Shown here: piece by piece, positions 1 to 4,911 of the stretch
Layout of the letters: every line of letters starts with the position of its first letter
Numbering within the stretch: position 1 is the stretch's first letter
Source of the DNA: Mageeibacillus sp. UBA1243
GTDB taxonomy: Bacteria; Bacillota; Clostridia; UBA1212
Reading direction: 5' to 3'
DNA length: 6,655 bases
Assembly (NCBI GenBank): GCA_002308595.1
Contig: DBWH01000035.1
Location: 1-6,655, forward strand
Notes under the pieces: generated by a model
Database searches by the model: none
Seen by the model: the letters and a program-made list of their open reading frames with translations, nothing else
Told to the model about the DNA's origin: nothing
Position numbers and translations under genes: made by a program

Positions 1-50
1 TAGTTCTGAAAGCACACAAGGTGTCTGACAAAGAGGCTGAGACAATTTGA
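1..50 (+). CDS. Possible C-terminal tail of an upstream gene (partial)
   Basis: One forward frame is open from the left edge and stops at TGA 48-50. It reads VLKAHKVSDKEAETI, a plausible hydrophilic protein tail. No family can be recognised from 15 residues and the stretch is short enough to be open by chance. Its stop lies 37 bp before the TTGACA box of the next unit, so it would be a separate transcript. Part of it (GGTGTCTGAC, 20-29) also occurs in the repeat island at 959-968, so it may not be coding. Confidence 0.2.
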   Translation, partial: VLKAHKVSDKEAETI

Positions 51-87
51 ACCGAAAAGAATAATCTCCTATTTCTTCAAAAGAGTG

Positions 88-116
88 TTGACAAACCCTA
101 TTTAATAGGGTAAAAA
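88..116 (+). promoter_or_regulatory. Promoter of the antitoxin unit
   Basis: A perfect -35 box TTGACA (88-93) is followed after 17 bp by a weak -10 candidate TAAAAA (111-116). The -10 is poor, but position, A/T-rich surroundings and the operator between the boxes support the call. Transcription would start around 123 and run through the toxin remnant and the antitoxin gene. Confidence 0.55.
95..111. promoter_or_regulatory. Palindromic operator in the promoter spacer
   Basis: ACCCTAT-TTA-ATAGGGT is a perfect inverted repeat with 7-bp arms (95-101 and 105-111) and a 3-bp centre. It fills the spacer between the -35 and -10 boxes. A dimeric helix-turn-helix repressor bound here would block RNA polymerase. 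HigA/NadS-type antitoxins usually repress their own promoter through such palindromes, so the protein encoded at 212 is the natural candidate binder (inference). Confidence 0.6.
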
Positions 117-215
117 GAAAACTTATCTGATGAAGAGTGCAACGAACTTCGGGGGTTGATTATGGAATTAGAGGCCCAACTGTACGAGAATGCACGGAAA
201 GGAGAAAAAAGATGA
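114..215 (+). pseudogene. Remnant of a RelE/HigB-type toxin C-terminus
   Basis: The frame after the stop at 111-113 reads KENLSDEECNELRGLIMELE and then AQLYENARKGEKR before TGA 213-215. It is charged and helical, and resembles the C-terminal helix of RelE/ParE-superfamily HigB-like toxins, which typically end in ...KN-K-NL-EE-. A normal toxin has about 100-115 residues; nothing resembling its body is visible in any frame of 1-113. The frame overlaps the antitoxin start by ATGA, the usual coupling of toxin-first operons. Its only ATG (162, after GGGGG at 151-155) would give a 17-aa peptide. The best reading is a deletion joining promoter and operator to the toxin's last third. Recognition is by motif memory, so moderately uncertain; it could instead be a leader peptide. 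Confidence 0.5.
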
Positions 216-526
216 GTTTGTTTGAAGATTTGAAAACTGGGTTGAACCAGGCAATCGACTATGAAAAAGGCCGTGGGAAAGCAAAGGTCACGGTTCTTTC
301 AATTCAGCCGTTGGAGTCTTTCACCGCAGAGGATATAAAGAGTATTCGCCTTGCAACCGGGTTGACACAGGTGCTCTTCGCAAAATATATGGGTGTTTCT
401 CCTAAAACGGTGGAAGCATGGGAGTCCGGAAGAAATCATCCGGAGGGCACAGCCTGCCGATTGCTCACGATGACGCAAAAAGATCCTTCATTTCCTGAAA
501 AATCCGGCGTGATTGTAACCGCATGA
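212..526 (+). CDS. HigA/NadS-type antitoxin, XRE-family helix-turn-helix regulator
   Basis: This 104-aa protein is a cytoplasmic DNA-binding regulator of the kind that pairs with RelE/HigB toxins. Residues 1-35 (MSLFEDLKTGLNQAIDYEKG...) match the usual N-terminal linker of this family. Residues about 40-73 form an HTH_XRE fold with the hallmark pattern DIKSIRLATGLTQ...FAKYMGVSPKTVEAWESGR; the recognition helix is around SPKTVEAWE. The start at ATG 212 is set by the AAAGGAG ribosome binding site (198-204) and the ATGA overlap with the toxin-tail stop; the longer reading from 137 would begin with the antisense-like frame of that tail and is unlikely. It probably represses its own promoter through the palindrome at 95-111. 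Since no intact toxin precedes it, it appears to be an orphan antitoxin that may protect against related toxins elsewhere or act as a plain repressor. A terminator follows closely. Confidence 0.85.
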   Translation: MSLFEDLKTGLNQAIDYEKGRGKAKVTVLSIQPLESFTAEDIKSIRLATGLTQVLFAKYMGVSPKTVEAWESGRNHPEGTACRLLTMTQKDPSFPEKSGVIVTA

Positions 527-535
527 AGAACTTTG

Positions 536-575
536 AGAATGATTTCGTCAAGATGCGAAATCATTTTTGATTTTT
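536..575 (+). terminator. Rho-independent terminator after the antitoxin gene
   Basis: AATGATTTCG (538-547) and CGAAATCATT (556-565) pair perfectly over 10 bp around an 8-nt loop. Positions 536-537 add an A-T and a G-T pair with 566-567. T runs follow at 564-568 and 571-575. It starts about 10 bp after the antitoxin stop. Its 3' end overlaps the first repeat unit, and similar CGAAAATC/GATTTTCG pairs recur at 901-918. Confidence 0.8.
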
Positions 576-736
576 GGCTCTTTACGCATTTGCCAAGGGG
601 TTCAACAGATATCTTCGTGTTCTTAGATAATCTCAGAATTCGAAGTGTGTTCGAACACAAGGAATACAAGATTTCGTGGCAAAATGCTTTGCGCGAGCTA
701 TCCTCTCGCAGTACCTTCGCACATCTCTTAAACCAC
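569..736. repeat. Repeat unit 1
   Basis: Left arm GCATTTGCCA (586-595) pairs with right arm TGGCAAAATGC (677-687) with a single bulged A. The 81-nt loop contains a perfect 14-bp palindrome, TGTGTTCGAACACA (646-659), and the 9-mer AGATAATCT (625-633) shared with unit 2. The downstream element is GTACcttcGCAC (711-722), with one mismatched pair. This is the most decayed unit. Confidence 0.65.
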
Positions 737-910
737 GATTTTCGGTTCTTTACACAAGCCGCCAAGATAATCTGACAGATTCATGAATCTTTCTGAGAGC
801 AAACAAGGAGTCTGCGACGATTAGTGGCGGCTTGTTTTTCGCGAGCTCCCCTCTCGAAGTGCGTCTGCACATCTTCGGGGTCGCGCACGAAAAAATAACT
901 CGAAAATCAA
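737..910. repeat. Repeat unit 2
   Basis: Arms ACAAGCCGCCA (754-764) and TGGCGGCTTGT (825-835) are perfectly complementary over 11 bp, and the right arm runs into a T tract (835-839), so on RNA it could act as a long-loop terminator-like hairpin. The 60-nt loop opens with AGATAATCT (765-773) and contains a perfect 14-bp palindrome AGATTCATGAATCT (777-790). The small hairpin GTGCgtctGCAC is at 859-870. The unit ends with an A-rich stretch. Confidence 0.75.
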
Positions 911-1077
911 GATTTTCGGCTCTTTCCGAAAGCCGCCTGCAATAATAAACTCCAAGCGGTGTCTGACGACAGATCAGTGGCGGCTTTCTTTCCGTGCAGA
1001 AACCACTCGCAGTACATTCGTACAGCATCGGATCTCTGCGCGAAAAACCAACTCGAAAATCGAAGGTTTAAGCAAGT
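911..1077. repeat. Repeat unit 3
   Basis: Arms GAAAGCCGCC (928-937) and GGCGGCTTTC (979-988) are perfectly complementary over 10 bp around a loop of about 41 nt. The small hairpin is GTACattcGTAC (1012-1023). At its left border CGAAAATC-AA-GATTTTCG (901-918) is a perfect 8-bp inverted repeat spanning the junction with unit 2. The remainder to 1077 is A-rich and ends before the partial copy. Confidence 0.7.
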
Positions 1078-1191
1078 CGGGGTCGCGCACGCAAAAATAG
1101 CTCAAAAATAAAGCAAGTTGCGGATTTCATTGGCGGCAGCAAACAGGTTACCGAATTTTTAACTTTTTCCCTTAAAAAAGGCATTTGGCGA

Positions 1192-1220
1192 TTGACAAGC
1201 GGCTGTTTCCGATATAGTAT
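1192..1220 (+). promoter_or_regulatory. Promoter of the ZIP transporter gene
   Basis: The -35 box TTGACA (1192-1197) is perfect. A 17-bp spacer leads to TAGTAT (1215-1220); TATAGT (1213-1218) is the overlapping alternative with a 15-bp spacer. A/T tracts just upstream (1155-1180) could act as an UP element. Transcription would start near 1226-1228, inside the inverted repeat, giving a leader of about 35 nt. Confidence 0.65.
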
Positions 1221-1237
1221 GTTAGCACAGACTAACA
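1220..1237. promoter_or_regulatory. Inverted repeat at the ZIP start site, possible metal-regulator operator
   Basis: TGTTAG-CACAGA-CTAACA is a perfect 6-bp inverted repeat (1220-1225, 1232-1237) next to the -10 box and over the expected start site. TTAG...CTAA half-sites recall DtxR/MntR/TroR-family operators, though the 6-bp spacing is not the DtxR consensus. A second, overlapping inverted repeat CAGAC (1228-1232)/GTCTG (1241-1245) lies just before the ribosome binding site. Position beside a metal transporter supports an operator; the regulator is unknown. Confidence 0.4.
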
Positions 1238-1260
1238 AATGTCTGCTGAGGAGGTGTCTT

Positions 1261-2046
1261 ATGTTGCCGGAAGTTGTTTTGGGGATAGGAATTCCTTTCG
1301 CGGGAACGGCGCTGGGTTCGGCGTGCGTGTTCTTCATGCGAAAAAAGCTTAACGAAAAGGTTCAGAAAGCGCTTACGGGTTTTGCGGCGGGCGTGATGGT
1401 CGCGGCTTCAATCTGGAGCCTCATAATTCCCGCCATCGAGCAGGAGGTATCGCCAATGGGCAAATGGGCCTTCGCCCCTGCCCTTGTCGGGTTCTGGCTC
1501 GGTATTCTTTTCCTGCTGCTGCTTGACAATGTCGTGCCTCACCTTCACATGTTTGCCGAGAAGGCTGAGGGCCCCAGAAGCAAGGCCAAAAGGACTACGA
1601 TGATGGTGCTCGCGGTCACGCTGCACAACATCCCCGAGGGCATGGCCGTAGGAGTCGTCTACGCGGGCGTTCTTTCACACTCCGCCAATATAACAATGAG
1701 CGGTGCTCTGGCACTTGCCATCGGTATCGCAATCCAGAACTTCCCGGAGGGCGCGATTATTTCGATGCCTCTCCACGCAGAGGGCAAGAGCAAGGGCAGG
1801 GCGTTCCTTGACGGTGTGCTTTCAGGCGTTGTCGAGCCTGTCGCAGCAGCTCTCACAGTCGTTTTTGCAGGCCTCGTGGTGCCGGCAATGCCCTACCTGC
1901 TTTCGTTTGCCGCAGGCGCAATGATGTACGTCGTTGTCGAGGAGCTGATTCCTGAGATGTCATCGGGCGAGCACTCGCACTCGGGCGTTGTAATGTTTGC
2001 AATCGGCTTCACACTTATGATGGCCCTGGATGTTGCGCTGGGATAA
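1261..2046 (+). CDS. ZIP-family divalent metal transporter, GufA-like
   Basis: This 261-aa integral membrane protein should import Zn2+ or related divalent metals. It is almost entirely hydrophobic, with eight expected membrane segments and a charged cytoplasmic loop at about residues 98-112 (HLHMFAEKAEGPRSKAKR). The metal site is clear: HNIPEG at 122-127 (TM4), IQNFPEG at 158-164 (TM5) and YVVVEELIPE at 223-232 (TM6). H122, N123, E126, Q159, E163 and E228 are the likely ligands by comparison with structurally known ZIPs; N160 stands where others have Asp. The double xNxPEG pattern is typical of the bacterial GufA/ZupT branch. ATG 1261 is fixed by GAGGAGGT (1248-1255), 5 nt upstream; a longer frame from 1192 would begin in the -35 box. 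It is monocistronic, with its own promoter and terminator. GC-rich third positions contrast with the A/T-rich flanks. Confidence 0.93.
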   Translation: MLPEVVLGIGIPFAGTALGSACVFFMRKKLNEKVQKALTGFAAGVMVAASIWSLIIPAIEQEVSPMGKWAFAPALVGFWLGILFLLLLDNVVPHLHMFAEKAEGPRSKAKRTTMMVLAVTLHNIPEGMAVGVVYAGVLSHSANITMSGALALAIGIAIQNFPEGAIISMPLHAEGKSKGRAFLDGVLSGVVEPVAAALTVVFAGLVVPAMPYLLSFAAGAMMYVVVEELIPEMSSGEHSHSGVVMFAIGFTLMMALDVALG

Positions 2047-2073
2047 AAACGCTTTTATATGATGGTTTTGAAG

Positions 2074-2137
2074 CACGAATAGCCCTTATATTAACCTGAA
2101 AAAAGGCTGATTCATTTGGGGCTATTCGTGTTTTTTT
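2074..2137 (+). terminator. Rho-independent terminator after the ZIP gene
   Basis: CACGAATAGCCC (2074-2085) and GGGCTATTCGTG (2119-2130) are perfect 12-bp complements, followed directly by seven T (2131-2137). The loop is unusually long (33 nt) and contains an A6 run. It lies 28 bp after the ZIP stop and isolates the ZIP gene from the ABC unit. Confidence 0.88.
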
Positions 2138-2206
2138 GATCCCTGATATTCTGTCAAGAGGTAAAATGCAATGAAAAAACAGACTGTTGAACCTATGTAA
2201 TAATAC

Positions 2207-2236
2207 TTGATGAGGCTTATCGAATAATGCTACAAT
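2207..2236 (+). promoter_or_regulatory. Extended -10 promoter of the ABC exporter unit
   Basis: TTGATG (2207-2212), an 18-bp spacer and TACAAT (2231-2236) preceded by TGC (2228-2230) make an extended -10 promoter. Start would be near 2243, giving a 5' leader of about 220 nt. ACAA-TAG-TTGT (2232-2242) is a small inverted repeat over the -10 and start region and could be a repressor site. Confidence 0.6.
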
Positions 2237-2258
2237 AGTTGTCGAAAGAAAGGAACAG

Positions 2259-2342
2259 TTGCCGTCAGAAATGGCGTTTTGTGCAGAAAAAAGGCTGTTT
2301 GATGTAAGCATTAGACATAGAATCCAAGGTATTTCTGCATAA
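2259..2342 (+). CDS. Small ORF in the ABC leader (27 codons), unrecognised
   Basis: A frame starting at TTG 2259 lies 4-5 nt after AAAGGA (2250-2254 region) and runs 27 codons to TAA 2340-2342; an internal ATG at 2271 would give 23 aa (MAFCAEKRLFDVSIRHRIQG then ISA). It is the first ribosome binding site after the predicted transcription start. The peptide is basic, with one Cys and no signal or membrane segment. It could be a leader peptide controlling the exporter, a substrate of the exporter, or the N-terminal stump of a lost regulator such as a MarR protein, which often sits in front of ABC exporters. None of these can be shown from the sequence, and it may be chance. Confidence 0.3.
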   Translation: MPSEMAFCAEKRLFDVSIRHRIQGISA

Positions 2343-2461
2343 AGTATTACTCAAGATTTGGTAGGCTGAGGCACTCTACATGAATTCTAACAATTACACA
2401 ATGTGTTCCTTTTTGTCAGATTTGAGTTCACTGAAGCAGTTATGATGGGAGCGATTACCTT

Positions 2462-4258
2462 ATGAAACTAAAATTTAAAGGCCTGATGAGCAATCAGTTT
2501 TTTATGATAAAAAAAGCATGGAAATTCAGCAAAATGTTTTTTATTTGCAGGTTTTTAATTGCTTTACTAAACGGTGTTATGCCGGCGCTCAATGCCCTGT
2601 TTTCAAAGCTGCTGATTGAGCAGCTGCTGGGTAAGAGCTGGGACGGGGCGCTGATGATAATACTGATTATCGTGGGGGCCTCCTACGTGAAAGGGCAGGT
2701 TGTGCTGCTGCTCAACAGGAAGATTGGACTCATTGGCGATTTGTACAGAAATGCGCTTTTGTTCGATATACAGGCAAAAATTGTGACTCTTGACTATGCG
2801 GTTTTGTTTTCCCCGAAAACGCTTAAGACCAAAGAATTGGCGACGCAGGCGGTGCAGAGGAATGTGGCGACAGGATTTCTTGACGCGACTTTTGCAGCTA
2901 TTTCGTCGGGTGTTTCGATTGTGTCCCTTGGCGTGGTCCTGTCAATCGTTTCCAAGTGGGTTTATGTTGTCATGGCGGTGCTGACAGTGACAAAAATCAT
3001 TACGATTTGCCTTGACAAGCGCGCACAGTACAGGAACAGGCTTGAACTGACGGAAGTGAACCGGGAGATTTCGTACTACATGACCATGCTTGTGGATGAA
3101 AACTACGCCAATGACATGCGCATGTATTCCATCTCGGACTGGGTTATCGCCAAGTATAAAAAGACAGTGGACAAGTCTTTAAAGCTGGCAAGGCGCCTGC
3201 AAAACAAAATGACCGCCAACGGATCGATCAGGCACGCGATAGGCACGATTGAACTTGGCTTGTACTACGTTTTCCTTGCGATACGCATGGTCTTTTTCGG
3301 CCTCAGCGTGGCGGACTTTACAATGGTTCTGACTGCCCTGACGACTTTCTCCTCCCAGGTGACGGGAATTGCGGGCAACATAATTACTCTTGCCGAGAAT
3401 TCGATTTACATCGAAGCTTTCAGGGAGCTTATGGAGACTGAGAATACTATTGCGGTTGACGGCAAGGGCTGCAATGCCGATGAGATTCCGGAAACCGTTA
3501 ATATCTACAGGCTCGACAAGGCCTGCTTCAAGTATCCGGGCAGTGAAAACTACGTCCTGAGCAATGTGAATCTTGAAATCGAGAAGAATAAATTTTACGT
3601 TATTGTAGGTGAAAACGGCGAAGGAAAAACCACACTTTGCAAGCTTATCTGCCGTCTCTATGACGTGAGCGACGGCAGCATTATGTACAACGGTGTGGAC
3701 CTGCGGTCAATTGACTACAGAAGCTACAGAAACCGGATAGGCATTGTCTTTCAGGACTACAAGTATTACGCGCTGTCCATTGCCGAGAACGTTGCGATGA
3801 ATGACTACAGGGACACTGAGGAGGTACGTGCCAAAATATATGATGCTTTGTGCAATGCGGGTCTGAAGGAAAAAATCGACGGACTGCCCAACGGAATTGA
3901 CACAAAGCTTGGCAGGATATTTGACGAGAACGGCGTGCTCCTTTCCGGCGGCGAACTTCAGAAACTTGCCCTTGCCCGAGTGCTGTTTAAAGATCAGCCG
4001 ATAGTAATCCTTGACGAGCCTTCGTCGGCGCTGGATGCATTTGCCGAAGACGAACTGATACAGGCATTTAACAGGACGCTCAAGGGAAAAACGATTTTCT
4101 ACATCTCTCACAGGCTTTCTGTCGCCAAGTACGCAGACAGCGTTATTTTTCTCCACAACCACACCGTGGAGGCAGTCGGCTCACATGACGAGCTGCTTGC
4201 GAGCTGCGACAACTATTCAAAAATGTACCACGCGCAGGCGAAGCACTACGTGAAATAA
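2462..4258 (+). CDS. ABC exporter, fused membrane and ATPase domains
   Basis: This 598-aa half-transporter should dimerise in the cytoplasmic membrane and export a substrate on ATP hydrolysis. Residues about 25-320 form the six-helix membrane domain (clear helices near 25-50, 63-83, 145-163, 165-184, 260-280 and 285-310). The nucleotide-binding domain covers about 345-590 with all motifs intact: A-loop FKYPG (356-360), Walker A GENGEGKTT (383-391, K389), Q-loop Q431, signature LSGGELQ (494-500), Walker B ending in LDE (517-519), D-loop SALD (522-525) and switch H550. There is no C39 peptidase domain, so it does not process a double-glycine leader itself. The style resembles Clostridial peptide/drug exporters; the substrate is unknown. 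Start choice is open: ATG 2462 has a distant GGGAG, while ATG 2486 (residue 9) has AAAGG 4 nt upstream. No convincing terminator follows, so readthrough into abiE is possible. Confidence 0.92.
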   Translation: MKLKFKGLMSNQFFMIKKAWKFSKMFFICRFLIALLNGVMPALNALFSKLLIEQLLGKSWDGALMIILIIVGASYVKGQVVLLLNRKIGLIGDLYRNALLFDIQAKIVTLDYAVLFSPKTLKTKELATQAVQRNVATGFLDATFAAISSGVSIVSLGVVLSIVSKWVYVVMAVLTVTKIITICLDKRAQYRNRLELTEVNREISYYMTMLVDENYANDMRMYSISDWVIAKYKKTVDKSLKLARRLQNKMTANGSIRHAIGTIELGLYYVFLAIRMVFFGLSVADFTMVLTALTTFSSQVTGIAGNIITLAENSIYIEAFRELMETENTIAVDGKGCNADEIPETVNIYRLDKACFKYPGSENYVLSNVNLEIEKNKFYVIVGENGEGKTTLCKLICRLYDVSDGSIMYNGVDLRSIDYRSYRNRIGIVFQDYKYYALSIAENVAMNDYRDTEEVRAKIYDALCNAGLKEKIDGLPNGIDTKLGRIFDENGVLLSGGELQKLALARVLFKDQPIVILDEPSSALDAFAEDELIQAFNRTLKGKTIFYISHRLSVAKYADSVIFLHNHTVEAVGSHDELLASCDNYSKMYHAQAKHYVK

Positions 4259-4263
4259 AATGC

Positions 4264-4292
4264 TTGATTTTCGCCACAGAGTATAGTATTAT
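4264..4292 (+). promoter_or_regulatory. Promoter of the abiE operon
   Basis: TTGATT (4264-4269), a 17-bp spacer and TATTAT (4287-4292) form a good sigma-70-type promoter in the 53-bp gap after the ABC gene. Predicted start near 4299 leaves a leader of only about 13 nt, just holding the GAGGTG ribosome binding site (4301-4306). Confidence 0.6.
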
Positions 4293-4297
4293 TATAC
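4281..4297. promoter_or_regulatory. Inverted repeat over the abiE -10 box, likely AbiEi operator
   Basis: GTATA (4281-4285) and TATAC (4293-4297) flank the -10 box symmetrically. AbiEi-type antitoxins are known to repress their operons by binding inverted repeats at the promoter, which makes this the obvious candidate. Arms are short and A/T-rich, so chance cannot be excluded. Confidence 0.45.
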
Positions 4298-4311
4298 CCT
4301 GAGGTGAAAAT

Positions 4312-4911
4312 ATGATAAAAACTGTCCCGATACTTCATGACGAATTGAAGGATTACTCAAATATTAAGTCCAAAATACAGAGCCTTTGCAACAGCGAAAA
4401 GCTGTATCCTCTTGTAAGGAATAGGGGACTATATGAAACTGACGGTTCCGTTCCCGGATACTGCCTTGCGCTTATAATCAACGGTCCGTCGTATCTGTCT
4501 TTTGAGTTTGCGCTGTCTTGGCATGGCCTGATTCCGGAAGCAGTATACGCTTTTACGTCTGCAACTTTTGAAACGGGAAAGAAGAAGACGTTTACAAACC
4601 ATTTTGGAACTTTCACATACCGGGACGTACCGGCGGAGGTTTTTCCGCTGGAGGTAGAAGCTTTTTCCGAGAACGGATACAGATATCTTCTGGCATCGCC
4701 TGAGAAAGCACTCTGCGACAAGCTTTACGAACTGCCTCCGTGCAGGAATAAGACGGAGCTTTCAAATATGCTTTTTGACGATCTGCGCATAGATGAGGAT
4801 GCCTTTGAAGGACTTGATCTCGTTAAACTGTTCAATCTTGCCGGGCAATACCGCTGCACCAATCACAGGATTCTCAGATCTCTGATCAGAAAGGACGTTG
4901 GCGATGAATAA
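4312..4911 (+). CDS. abiEi: AbiEi-family type IV antitoxin / transcriptional repressor
   Basis: This 199-aa cytoplasmic protein is the antitoxin half of an AbiE module. Residues about 8-42 look like a winged helix-turn-helix (DYSNIKSKIQSL...LVRNRGLYET), used in this family to bind the operon's promoter. Residues about 55-140 carry the AbiEi core, with PSYLSFEFALSWHGLIPEAV (59-78), FTNHFGTFTYRDVP and ASPEKALCDKLYEL (128-141), the typical 'SPEKALxDxL' signature. In type IV systems the antitoxin does not bind the toxin but counteracts its effect. The start ATG 4312 has GAGGTG 5 nt upstream. It overlaps abiEii by 8 nt, indicating translational coupling and a fixed ratio. Family assignment rests on domain pattern plus the partner gene; I am confident. 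Confidence 0.88.
   Translation: MIKTVPILHDELKDYSNIKSKIQSLCNSEKLYPLVRNRGLYETDGSVPGYCLALIINGPSYLSFEFALSWHGLIPEAVYAFTSATFETGKKKTFTNHFGTFTYRDVPAEVFPLEVEAFSENGYRYLLASPEKALCDKLYELPPCRNKTELSNMLFDDLRIDEDAFEGLDLVKLFNLAGQYRCTNHRILRSLIRKDVGDE

Larger units (their letters stand above)
569..1103. repeat. Island of three diverged tandem ~170-bp structured repeats plus a partial copy
   Basis: This gene-free stretch holds repeat units beginning at 569, 737 and 911, each opening with GATTTTYGGYTCTTT, allowing one substitution. In all three, the left inverted-repeat arm starts 17 bp after the unit start, and a 12-bp GTRC-N4-GYRC element starts 24 bp after the right arm ends. Only the loop between arms differs in length (about 81, 60 and 41 nt). 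Sequence between right arm and small hairpin is also related (units 1 and 2 share GCGAGCT and CCTCTCG; all share CTCG). A partial copy at 1078-1103 matches 876-901 at 24 of 26 positions. Open frames here follow the repeat and have no ribosome binding sites, so I call it non-coding. It could be an intergenic repeat family, a mobile miniature element or a processed RNA. Confidence 0.75.
2138..2461 (+). other. Intergenic leader between ZIP and ABC genes
   Basis: This 324-bp A/T-rich stretch has no full gene. Besides the promoter (2207-2236) and the small ORF (2259-2342), it contains a 9-codon ORF at 2171-2200 (MKKQTVEPM) after AAGAGG, too short to interpret. From 2343 to 2461 I see no strong hairpin with a T tract and no recognised riboswitch. 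The ABC start is preceded by GGGAG (2447-2451), 10 nt upstream. Confidence 0.5.

Noticed and set aside
1..50. Degenerate further copy of the repeat unit at the left edge
   Set aside because: Only GGTGTCTGAC (20-29) matches unit 3 (959-968); arms and flanking motifs are absent.
137..211. N-terminal extension of the antitoxin from a GTG at 137
   Set aside because: The strong ribosome binding site at 198-204, ATGA overlap and family N-terminus all point to ATG 212.
533..775. 80-codon forward open frame
   Set aside because: Lies in the terminator and repeat unit 1, has no ribosome binding site, and its sequence is explained by the repeats.
750..1028. 92-codon reverse open frame
   Set aside because: Runs across repeat units 2 and 3; the internally repeated KPPLI pattern only mirrors the DNA repeat. 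No start signals.
569..1103. Integron attC array
   Set aside because: Covarying arms suggested it, but there are no GTTRRRY/RYYYAAC core sites, no cassette genes and no integrase in view.
569..1103. CRISPR array
   Set aside because: Units are about 170 bp, diverged, with no short identical repeats and regular spacers, and there are no cas genes.
1192..1260. N-terminal extension of the ZIP protein from TTG 1192
   Set aside because: That TTG is the start of the -35 box TTGACA and the extension is Cys/Arg-rich and unlike ZIP proteins; ATG 1261 has an ideal ribosome binding site.
1068..1337. 89-codon reverse open frame
   Set aside because: Overlaps the ZIP promoter and gene start antisense; composition is that of a shadow frame.
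2015..2311. 98-codon reverse open frame
   Set aside because: Spans the ZIP terminator and the ABC promoter; no ribosome binding site or recognisable domain.
3707..4162. 151-codon reverse open frame inside the ABC gene
   Set aside because: Fully antisense to the conserved ATPase domain; a shadow of that coding frame.
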